From NCBI RefSeq assembly GCF_009728995.1, contig NZ_VTZW01000019.1, forward strand, positions 186,001 to 250,000: DNA of 64,000 nucleotides, given 5' to 3'. Source of the DNA: Streptomonospora sp. PA3. GTDB taxonomy: Bacteria > Actinomycetota > Actinomycetes > Streptosporangiales > Streptosporangiaceae. Position numbers and translations under genes: made by a program. This document shows positions 26,761 to 33,431 of the stretch, piece after piece. The stretch's first letter is position 1, and each line of letters opens with the position of its first letter. The notes under the pieces are model-generated. The model saw only the letters and a list, made by a program, of their open reading frames with translations, was not told the origin of the DNA and ran no database searches.

Positions 26761-27504
26761 TCAGCAGGTCCTCAGCATGGCGCCCAGGGCGGCGTGGTCG
26801 TCGGGCGGCAGCCAGAGGCCGTACTCGTCGATCACGCCGATGTAGGTGACGGCGTAGGAGCAGCGGAAGGGCGGGTACGGCCGCCACTCCCCCGGGCCCG
26901 AATCGCCTTTGCTCTGGTTGGCGGGGCCGTCGGCCGCGATCAGGTTGCCGGGGTCGTTGGCGAAGGCGACGCGGGTGTCGCCGTCCCACTCCCGGGCGCC
27001 GGTGCGCCAGGCCAGGGCCAGCGGCACGACGTGGTCGATCTGCACCTCCATGGGGTCCTCGGCGGTGAACTCGATCCGCTCCCCGGTGTAGGGGTCCTCC
27101 AGCACACCGCGCAGGACGGTGCAGTCGTCGGCGACGCGGGTCCGGCGCAGGTCGCGGGCGAGGACGTCGTGGCGGGTGGGGCAGCCGTTGCCGTCGGCGT
27201 CGATCCAGGAGGAGCCGAACTCCTCGCGCTCGTAGCCCGCCCCGGAGCCCTCCGGGGCGACCTCGGCGGCGCGCAGGAGGGCGCGGGCGCGCTCGACCTC
27301 GGCACCGGTGGGCGGGTCGGCGGCGGGCGCGGGCGGCGGCGCGGAGGGGGAGGGCGGTGCCGGGGGACCGTCGGCCTCCGGCCAGGGCAGCGCGTCGCAG
27401 CCGGCCAGCACCGCGGCCGCCAGCACCAGTGCGGCGGCGGCGCGGGCCGGGCCGAAGCGGGCGGGACGGGGAGGGACGCGGGGGCGGGATCGGGCGCGGG
27501 CCAT
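26761..27504 (-). CDS. HNH-type nuclease lipoprotein (DUF1524/GmrSD-C like)
   Basis: A 247-residue exported protein. An Arg-rich start, a hydrophobic stretch and the lipobox V-L-A-G-C (C36) point to a lipoprotein. A Pro/Ala spacer and an HNH nuclease domain follow. The domain has I-D-H-V-V-P-L-A-L-A-W with the catalytic His near residue 158, then F-A-N-D-P-G-N-L-I-A-A near 182, N-Q-S-K-G-D near 197 and W-R-P-Y-P-P-F-R-C near 207. Family members occur widely as secreted or surface nucleases in actinobacteria. ATG 27504 gives a normal signal; ATG 27513 is also in frame. 54 bp after the BrkB gene, same direction. Confidence 0.85.
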   Translation of the reverse strand: MARARSRPRVPPRPARFGPARAAAALVLAAAVLAGCDALPWPEADGPPAPPSPSAPPPAPAADPPTGAEVERARALLRAAEVAPEGSGAGYEREEFGSSWIDADGNGCPTRHDVLARDLRRTRVADDCTVLRGVLEDPYTGERIEFTAEDPMEVQIDHVVPLALAWRTGAREWDGDTRVAFANDPGNLIAADGPANQSKGDSGPGEWRPYPPFRCSYAVTYIGVIDEYGLWLPPDDHAALGAMLRTC

Positions 27505-27558
27505 GGGGATCACCTGGCCGGCGCGGGTGCGGGGGTTCGGGGTGGAACGCGCCGGTTT

Positions 27559-29040
27559 CTACGAGGATGCCGGAGGGCTCTGCCGGTCCTCGTCGCGGGG
27601 GCGCGGCAACGCGCCGGGCGAGGCGCCGCTGCGGCCGGGGGCGCCGTCGGAATCGCCGGGGTCCTGGTCCGCGGGCCGCCGCCCGCCGGGCCGCCGGGCC
27701 CCCGGGCGGGCGGATCCGTCCTCCGCGGCCGACCGGGCGCCCTCGGCGGGTGCGGCGGGGCGAGCGGGCCCGGGCTCCCGCGCCGGCGCGGGCGGCTCGG
27801 AGGAGCGAGCGGGAGCCGCGTCGTCCGCCCGCGGCCCGGCCGGCGGCTCCGGGCCGGAGTCCCGGCGCGGAGCGTCCTCGGCCGGACCGGCGTCCTGCCG
27901 GCGCCGGGGCGGCCCGCCGGCGGCGGCGCCGGTGTCCGGCTCGGCCTCCTCCTGGCTGTGGCGGTCGACGCCCCAGCCCAGCAGGCGCCGCAGGCGCGCG
28001 GCGGTCTCCTCCGGCGGCTCGCCCGCGTCCTCGGGCCTGCCGGTGGCCTCCAGGGCCTCCTCGCGCCGCTGCACCATGCGGCGGGCCCGCTCGTGGCGGC
28101 GGGCGGCGATCTCGGCGCGGGCGGCGGCCGTGCGGGGGGTCGGCCACATGGCGTCGATCTCCGCGTTGAGCGCCGACCCGATCAGCACCGCCAGGGCCAT
28201 CAGCCACAGCCACGCCAGGAGCGCGATGGGTGCGCCCAGCGACCCGTATATGGTGACCTGTCCGAAGGAGGCGTCCAGATAGACGCGCAGCAGCACCGAT
28301 CCCGCCAGCAGCACGAGCATCGCCACCAGCGCGCCGGGCAGGTAGCGCCACAGCGGGGTGCGCACCGGGGTGCTGAGCACGTACAGCGCCGCCACCGCCA
28401 GCGTGGACAGGGCGCCCATCAGCGGCCAGTAGAGCAGGTGCAGGTAGCCGACGGTGACCGGCAGCAGATCGTGCACCAGGGCGGGGCCCGCCACCAGGAT
28501 CGGCAGGACCACCAGCGCGAATATCAGCCCGCCGAGGTAGGCGAGCAGGGCCAGCACGCGCTGCGCCAGGTAGCCGCGCAGTTCGTCGAGGCCGTAGGCG
28601 ATGGTGATGGCGTCGATGAAGACGTTCATGGCGCGCGAGCCCGACCACAGCGAAACCAGGAACGTCACCGACAGCAGCCCGCCCTGGGCGCCGTTGAGGA
28701 ACTCGTCGACGAGCGGGGCGACCACGGACTCGACGGTGTCGCTCGTCAGCGCGGTCGAGGCCAGGCCGAGGAGCCAGGCGCGGATCTCCAGCACCGTCGA
28801 CTGGCCCAGGATGGGCCGCATGTGCCCCAGCGTGCCCACGAGCCCCAGCAGCAGGGCGGGCAGCGACAGCAGGGAGAAGAACGCCGACTCCGCGGCCAGC
28901 CCCACCACGCGCGCCCGCGAAAGCGAGCGCGCGGTGCGGCCGGCGAGCACGGCCGGGGCGCTCAGCGCGGGGTGGCGCTCCCGCCAGGCCGCCACGCGCG
29001 CTTCGGCGGCTTCCACGATGCGACTCCACAGGCCCCACAC
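27559..29040 (-). CDS. YihY/BrkB family membrane protein
   Basis: A 493-residue protein. An amphipathic N-terminus is followed by about six hydrophobic helices (50-310) with family motifs A-L-L-L-G-L-V-G-T-L, F-L-V-S-L-W-S-G-S-R-A-M-N-V-F and Y-G-S-L-G-A-P-I-A-L-L-A-W-L-W-L. The last 170 residues are hydrophilic, Pro/Glu/Arg-rich and probably disordered. Once annotated as ribonuclease BN, the family is now regarded as transport or envelope-related. I used GTG 29040 because a -10 box (TAGGTT, minus strand) ends seven bases before it. A longer in-frame ORF runs to 29502, across the leader-peptide region, and is not credible. Confidence 0.85.
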   Translation of the reverse strand: MWGLWSRIVEAAEARVAAWRERHPALSAPAVLAGRTARSLSRARVVGLAAESAFFSLLSLPALLLGLVGTLGHMRPILGQSTVLEIRAWLLGLASTALTSDTVESVVAPLVDEFLNGAQGGLLSVTFLVSLWSGSRAMNVFIDAITIAYGLDELRGYLAQRVLALLAYLGGLIFALVVLPILVAGPALVHDLLPVTVGYLHLLYWPLMGALSTLAVAALYVLSTPVRTPLWRYLPGALVAMLVLLAGSVLLRVYLDASFGQVTIYGSLGAPIALLAWLWLMALAVLIGSALNAEIDAMWPTPRTAAARAEIAARRHERARRMVQRREEALEATGRPEDAGEPPEETAARLRRLLGWGVDRHSQEEAEPDTGAAAGGPPRRRQDAGPAEDAPRRDSGPEPPAGPRADDAAPARSSEPPAPAREPGPARPAAPAEGARSAAEDGSARPGARRPGGRRPADQDPGDSDGAPGRSGASPGALPRPRDEDRQSPPASS

Positions 29041-29231
29041 ACCTACCAACCTAGGCGGCCGGGCCGCTGCCGTCCGGTCGCGGGCACGCTCACCGGCCGA
29101 TTCGATAGCCGACCGTGATCGCGCCCGCTCGGGAGCACGCGGCCGCCCTTCTGTCAAGTGACGCTCTTCACGGCCGCCGGGGGCGTTGGGCACCTGGACA
29201 AGCCCGCAGTCGGCATGGCATTGTCGAAGAC

Positions 29232-29321
29232 ATGATCGCTGCCTTGGACCCGATGCTCTGCGTGCGCCGGCACGTGGACTTCCTTCGGGTCCGCAGCGCC
29301 ATCTGTCGCAACGTCGGCTGA
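29232..29321 (+). CDS. Cys-containing leader peptide upstream of sulfite reductase
   Basis: A 29-residue ORF, too short for usual gene callers. Its second half, C-V-R-R-H-V-D-F-L-R-V-R-S-A-I-C-R, matches the actinobacterial 'putative leader peptide' pattern (R-R-H-V-D-L-x-R ... S-x-x-C-R) found before sulfur and cysteine genes. It has Cys near residues 10 and 25. An alternative ATG at 29253 gives 22 residues. It ends 170 bases before the reductase ATG. Inference: translation of the Cys codons senses cysteine supply and controls the operon by attenuation or coupled translation. Related leaders do so in mycobacteria. Confidence 0.75.
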   Translation: MIAALDPMLCVRRHVDFLRVRSAICRNVG

Positions 29322-29491
29322 CCCCGCCGCTTCGTATTCCTACGCCCGATTCTCCGGGGCGCAAGCGGCGCCGACGTTGATCCACGCCGAACCACCGCGC
29401 CCGTGTGCACGATGCCGTGCCGGGCAGCGAGGTCCCGCCGTGGTGCGCGCCGGCCCCTGCGCCCCGCGCAACCGCTTCGGAGGACCCCGCA

Positions 29492-31168
29492 ATGCCTCCC
29501 ACGTCCGCATCGACCGGCTCCCGGCCGCGACGAGGCGAGGGCCAATGGGCCCTCGGCTATCGGGAACCGCTGAACAAGAACGAAGAGAACAAGAAGAACG
29601 ATGATGGGCTCAACGTCCAGCAGCGCATCATCGACATCTACTCCAAGGCCGGCTTCGACTCCATCGACCCGGCCGACCTGCGCGGGCGCTTCCGCTGGCT
29701 GGGCCTGTACACCCAGCGCGCCCCGGGCATCGACGGCGGCAAGACCGCGGTGCTGGAGCCCGAGGAGCTCGACGACCGCTACTTCATGATGCGGGTGCGC
29801 ATCGACGGGGGCCAGCTCAGCGTCGCCCAGCTGCGCGCCATCGGCGAGATCTCCACCACCTACGCGCGCGACACCGCCGACGTCACCGACCGCCAGAACG
29901 TCCAGCTGCACTGGATCCGCGTCGAGGATGTGCCCGCGATCTGGGAGAAGCTGGAGGCGGTGGGCCTGTCGACCATGGAGGCCTGCGGCGACACCCCCCG
30001 CGTGATCATGGGCTGCCCGGTGGCCGGCATCGACGCCGACGAGATCCTCGACGCCACCCCGCAGATCCGCCAGGTCTACGACGACTACATCGGCAGCCCG
30101 CTGTTCTCCAACCTGCCGCGCAAGTTCAAGACCTCGATCTCGGGGTGCTCGGCCTTCTGCACCAACCACGAGATCAACGACGTGTCCTTCGCGGGCGTGG
30201 TGGGCCCCGACGGCGCGCCGGGCTTCGACCTGCTGGTGGGCGGCGGGCTGTCGACCAACCCGATGTTCGCCCAGCGGTTGGGCGCCTTCGTGCGCCCCGA
30301 GCAGGTCAGCGAGGTCTGGGCCGGGGTCACCTCGATCTTCCGCGACTACGGCTACCGGCGGCTTCGCCACCGCGCCCGCATCAAGTTCCTCATCAAGGAC
30401 TGGGGGCCGGAGCGGTTCCGCGAGGTCCTGGAGAAGGAGTACCTGGGCTACGCGCTGCCCGACGGCCCCGAGGTGGACATGCGCGAGGGGCTGCAGCGCG
30501 ACCACATCGGCGTGCACCGCCAGCGCGACGGCCGCAACTACGTGGGCTTCGCGCCGCGCGTGGGGCGGGTCTCGGGCACCCTGCTCTCGCGCATCGCCGA
30601 CATCGCCGAGGAGCACGGCTCCGACCGCATCCGCACCACCGCCGACCAGAAGCTGGTGCTGCTGGACATCGCCGACGACCGGGTCGACTCCGTCACGGCG
30701 GCGCTGGAGGCCGAGGACCTGCAGGTGCGGCCCAGCGTCTTCCGCCGCCAGACGATGGCCTGCACCGGCATCGAGTACTGCAAGCTGGCCATCGTCGAGA
30801 CCAAGGACCGCGGCTCCACGCTGATCGAGGAGCTGGAGCGGCGGCTGCCGGACTTCCCCGAGCCGGTCACCATCAACCTCAACGGCTGCCCCAACTCCTG
30901 CGCGCGCATCCAGGTGGCCGACATCGGGCTGAAGGGCCAGCTGGTGACCGACGCCGACGGCGAGCAGGTCGAGGGCTTCCAGGTGCACCTGGGCGGCGGC
31001 ATGGGGCTCAACCCCGCCTTCGGCCGCAAGGTGCGCGGGCTCAAGACGACTTCGGCGGAGCTGCCCGACTACATCGAGCGGGTGCTGCGGCGCTTCCTGG
31101 ACCAGCGCGAGGAGGGCGAGCCGTTCGCGGCCTGGGCGGCCCGCGCCGAGGACGGCGATCTGAAGTGA
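29492..31168 (+). CDS. sir: Ferredoxin-dependent sulfite reductase
   Basis: Reduces sulfite to sulfide with six electrons from ferredoxin. The 558-residue protein has both repeats of the sirohaem enzymes. The [4Fe-4S]-sirohaem ligands are C-T-G-I-E-Y-C (about residues 424-430) and N-G-C-P-N-S-C (about 465-469). Arg/Lys-rich sirohaem contacts such as R-Q-N-V-Q-L-H-W and T-A-D-Q-K-L are present. The APS reductase and chelatase downstream favour sulfite over nitrite as substrate. Start: ATG 29492 with GGAGG. An in-frame ATG at 29405 would prepend an unlikely Pro/Ala tail. First enzyme gene of the operon, behind the leader peptide. Confidence 0.93.
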   Translation: MPPTSASTGSRPRRGEGQWALGYREPLNKNEENKKNDDGLNVQQRIIDIYSKAGFDSIDPADLRGRFRWLGLYTQRAPGIDGGKTAVLEPEELDDRYFMMRVRIDGGQLSVAQLRAIGEISTTYARDTADVTDRQNVQLHWIRVEDVPAIWEKLEAVGLSTMEACGDTPRVIMGCPVAGIDADEILDATPQIRQVYDDYIGSPLFSNLPRKFKTSISGCSAFCTNHEINDVSFAGVVGPDGAPGFDLLVGGGLSTNPMFAQRLGAFVRPEQVSEVWAGVTSIFRDYGYRRLRHRARIKFLIKDWGPERFREVLEKEYLGYALPDGPEVDMREGLQRDHIGVHRQRDGRNYVGFAPRVGRVSGTLLSRIADIAEEHGSDRIRTTADQKLVLLDIADDRVDSVTAALEAEDLQVRPSVFRRQTMACTGIEYCKLAIVETKDRGSTLIEELERRLPDFPEPVTINLNGCPNSCARIQVADIGLKGQLVTDADGEQVEGFQVHLGGGMGLNPAFGRKVRGLKTTSAELPDYIERVLRRFLDQREEGEPFAAWAARAEDGDLK

Positions 31169-31247
31169 GCGGTACCGGCCGGCGCCCGCGGGGCGCCGGC
31201 GTTCGGCCCGAACCGGACGAACGGCCCGAGAGGAGGGGTGGACGGAC

Positions 31248-31454
31248 ATGAGCGAACGCGCCGCCCCCCACTACTGCCCCTACTGCGGGGACGAGGACCT
31301 GATGCCGCACGAGGGCGACGGCGAATCGGGCTCGGGCTACGCCTGGGCCTGCCTGTCCTGCGCGCGGGTGTTCCGGGTGAAGTTCATCGGGCTGCGGTCG
31401 GCCGCCTTCGGCGGTTCCGACGGCGGCCGGAGACCGACGGATGGGAACGCATGA
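31248..31454 (+). CDS. Zinc-ribbon microprotein in the sulfur operon
   Basis: A 68-residue protein. Two Cys pairs, Y-C-P-Y-C-G (C10, C13) and W-A-C-L-S-C-A (C35, C38), frame a zinc ribbon; the tail is Gly/Arg-rich. It has a strong GAGGAGGGG site. Its stop overlaps the cysH start (ATGA), so cysH translation depends on it. It is embedded between sulfite reductase and APS reductase. A role in holding or delivering metal or in regulating the reductases is plausible but only inferred from position. Confidence 0.85.
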   Translation: MSERAAPHYCPYCGDEDLMPHEGDGESGSGYAWACLSCARVFRVKFIGLRSAAFGGSDGGRRPTDGNA

Positions 31455-32146
31455 ACGTCACATTGGACAGCGGCCAGGATCTGGCGGATCGGGCCGCGGC
31501 CGAACTCGAAGACGCAAGCGCCCGGGAGATCATCCGCTGGGCCGCCGAGACCTTCGGCGACCGGCTCTGCATGACCTCCTCCATGGCCGACGCACTCCTG
31601 GTCGACCTGGCCTCCCGGGAGGTGCCCGGGATCGACGTCATCTTCCTGGACACCGGCTACCACTTCGCCGAGACGATCGGCACGCGCGACGCGGTGGCGG
31701 CCGTCTACCCCATCAACCTCATCAACGTGACGCCGCAGCGCACCGTGGCCGAGCAGGACCGCGACCTGGGCCCGCGCCTGCACGGCCGCAACCCCAACAT
31801 CTGCTGCCACCTGCGCAAGGTCGAGCCGCTGCAGCGCGCGCTGGAGCCCTACGACGCCTGGCTGACCGGCCTGCGCCGCGACGAGGCCGCCACCCGCCGG
31901 CGCACCAAGGTGGTCCAGTGGGACCGCCGCCGCAAGATGGTCAAGGTCAACCCGATCGCCCGCTGGACCCGCGAGGACGTCGACTCCTACATCGAGGAGA
32001 ACGGCGTCCTGGTCAACCCCCTGCAGTACGACGGCTACCCCTCGATCGGGTGCGCTCCCTGCACCCAGCGGGTCGCCGAGGGCGAGGACCCGCGCAGCGG
32101 GCGCTGGGCGGGCCTGAACAAGACCGAGTGCGGCATCCACCTGTGA
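31451..32146 (+). CDS. cysH: Adenylyl-sulfate (APS) reductase CysH
   Basis: Reduces adenylyl sulfate to sulfite with thioredoxin. 231 residues. The [4Fe-4S] cluster Cys C118-C119 (N-I-C-C-H-L-R-K) and C201-C204 (G-C-A-P-C-T), and the catalytic Cys in the C-terminal E-C-G-I-H-L (C227), mark the APS-type enzyme rather than the Fe-S-free PAPS type. The nucleotide site shows S-S-M-A-D near 43 and L-D-T-G-Y-H-F near 66. It overlaps the microprotein (ATGA) and the chelatase (GTGA). No cysD, cysN or cysC is in the window, so sulfate activation is encoded elsewhere. Confidence 0.93.
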   Translation: MNVTLDSGQDLADRAAAELEDASAREIIRWAAETFGDRLCMTSSMADALLVDLASREVPGIDVIFLDTGYHFAETIGTRDAVAAVYPINLINVTPQRTVAEQDRDLGPRLHGRNPNICCHLRKVEPLQRALEPYDAWLTGLRRDEAATRRRTKVVQWDRRRKMVKVNPIARWTREDVDSYIEENGVLVNPLQYDGYPSIGCAPCTQRVAEGEDPRSGRWAGLNKTECGIHL

Positions 32147-32928
32147 GCGGATACCAGATGAGCCGAGAGCAGGACGCGGGCGTGCCGCTGGTGGCCGTGG
32201 CCCACGGCAGCGCCGACGCGCGTTCGGCGCGGGCGGTGGAGGCGCTGTTCGACCGGGTGCGGGCGCTGCGGCCCGGCCTGGACGTGCGCGTGGCCTACCT
32301 GGACCACGTCGCGCCGGAGGCCGAGGCGGCGCTGCGGGCCTTGGCGGCCGAGGGGGCCGGCGAGGCCGTGGTACTGCCGGCGCTGCTGACGGCCGCCTAC
32401 CACAGCAAGGTCGACCTGCCGGCGGTACTGGACCGCGTGCGGGAGTCGCGCCCGTGGCTGGACGTGCACTACGGCGCGACGCTGGGCCCGCACCCGCTGC
32501 TGCTGGACGCGGTCGAGCGGCGGCTGGCCCAGACTCCGGGGGCGCACGGCGCGGGCACGTCGCTGGTGCTGGCGTCGGCGGGCTCCAGCCACGCCGACGC
32601 CAACGCGGTGATCGCCCGCACGGCGGCCGAGCTGGAGCGCCGCGGGCCGTGGGAGCGGGTGGTGCCCGCCTTCGCCTCGGCCGCCTCACCCACGCCCGGC
32701 GAGGCGGTGGCCGGCCTCTACGCCCGCGGCGCCGCGCGGGTGGCGGTGGCCGGCTACCTGCTGGCGCCGGGGTACTTCGCCGACCGGGTGGCCGAGCAGT
32801 CCTTCGCCGAGGGCGCGGTCGCGGTCTCCCCCGCCCTGGGCGACGCGCCCGAGGTCGCCGAGGTGGTCCTGCACCGCTACGACGAGGCCCTGGGCCGCGT
32901 TCCGGTGCCGGGTACGGCGGCGCGGTAG
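32143..32928 (+). CDS. Sirohydrochlorin ferrochelatase / CbiX-SirB family
   Basis: Inserts Fe2+ (or Co2+) into sirohydrochlorin. 261 residues form two CbiX-like halves: V-A-H-G-S-A-D near residue 18 with the metal-binding His, L-L-T-A-A-Y-H-S-K near 82, A-S-A-G-S-S-H-A-D-A near 146 and G-Y-L-L-A-P-G-Y-F-A-D-R near 203. It supplies the sirohaem of the upstream sulfite reductase, so the siro-type metal is most likely iron. GTG 32143 overlaps the cysH stop (GTGA); an ATG at 32158 is the alternative. Confidence 0.88.
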   Translation: MSGYQMSREQDAGVPLVAVAHGSADARSARAVEALFDRVRALRPGLDVRVAYLDHVAPEAEAALRALAAEGAGEAVVLPALLTAAYHSKVDLPAVLDRVRESRPWLDVHYGATLGPHPLLLDAVERRLAQTPGAHGAGTSLVLASAGSSHADANAVIARTAAELERRGPWERVVPAFASAASPTPGEAVAGLYARGAARVAVAGYLLAPGYFADRVAEQSFAEGAVAVSPALGDAPEVAEVVLHRYDEALGRVPVPGTAAR

Positions 32929-33084
32929 GGGCCGGGGACCGGGCCCCGGACGCGGCGCGGCGTGCATGGGATCCGGCCGCGGCAAAGCCTCTTCACCAGG
33001 CTGAACAATCAGTCCTGCGGATTTCCCGGACACGGAGAGGGGCTGTTCCCTAACATGGCGGAGTCTCGAAGAGGAGAAGCACCC
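32929..33084. other. Gap between sulfur operon and structured RNA
   Basis: The first 30 bases carry a weak GGGGCC/GGCCCC hairpin that may end the sulfur operon. After that I see no gene. The last 40 bases (ATGGCGGAGTC, then GAGGAGAAGC) lead into the folded RNA and could be its 5' end. Confidence 0.4.
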
Positions 33085-33262
33085 GTAAAGGGATCCCGGG
33101 GCCGAAGCCCCGGGCCTTTCAACCCCTGTGGTTGAGGGCCGCCTTTACCAGCACCAGCCAACACCAGGGGCGGTGACCACGTTGGCTAGCTACACCACCC
33201 GCCCCGAACAACACACGAGCGATGCGATTCCCCCCGGGACTGAAGGCCCGGGGTTCCTCGCA
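33085..33262 (+). ncRNA. Structured orphan RNA with a pseudoknot, omega-RNA-like
   Basis: About 178 bases fold compactly. P1: GTAAAGG (33085) with CCTTTAC (33142). P2: CCCGGGGC, loop CGAA, GCCCCGGG (33095-33114). P3: CAACC/GGTTG (33120-33134). P4: AGCCAAC (33156) with GTTGGCT (33181). P5: GGGGCGG (33167) with CCGCCCC (33199). P4 and P5 interleave, giving an H-type pseudoknot. P6: TGCGA/TCGCA around CCCCGGG/CCCGGGG (33223-33262). The P6 hairpin and its context resemble the ends and omega RNAs of IS200/IS605-type elements (TnpB, or HEARO RNA of IscB), but no nuclease or transposase gene is present. Strand is inferred. Alternatives: leader RNA of the downstream gene or an unrelated sRNA. Confidence 0.6.
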
Positions 33263-33431
33263 CGAACACGCTGACACTCCTGACTCCGCTGCACATCCTG
33301 CCGCCGGAGCCGCCGTGGGCGGCGGCCCCGGCCCGGTGGCGGCGTGTTCCCCGGATTTCCGCGGCGCGGCGCTAGGCTTGTCCCATCGTGACCGAATCCC
33401 GTTCGGGAGTCGTCGAAGGGAAGGCCGCCCC

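Noticed and set aside
26353-29118. 921-codon plus-strand frame across HNH and BrkB genes
   Set aside because: Antisense to two well-supported genes, with Arg/Gly/Ala-rich composition and no recognisable domain.
29168-31249. 693-codon minus-strand frame opposite sulfite reductase
   Set aside because: Shadow of the sulfite reductase; the amino-acid composition is typical of antisense frames (Ala/Gly/Val/His/Asp).
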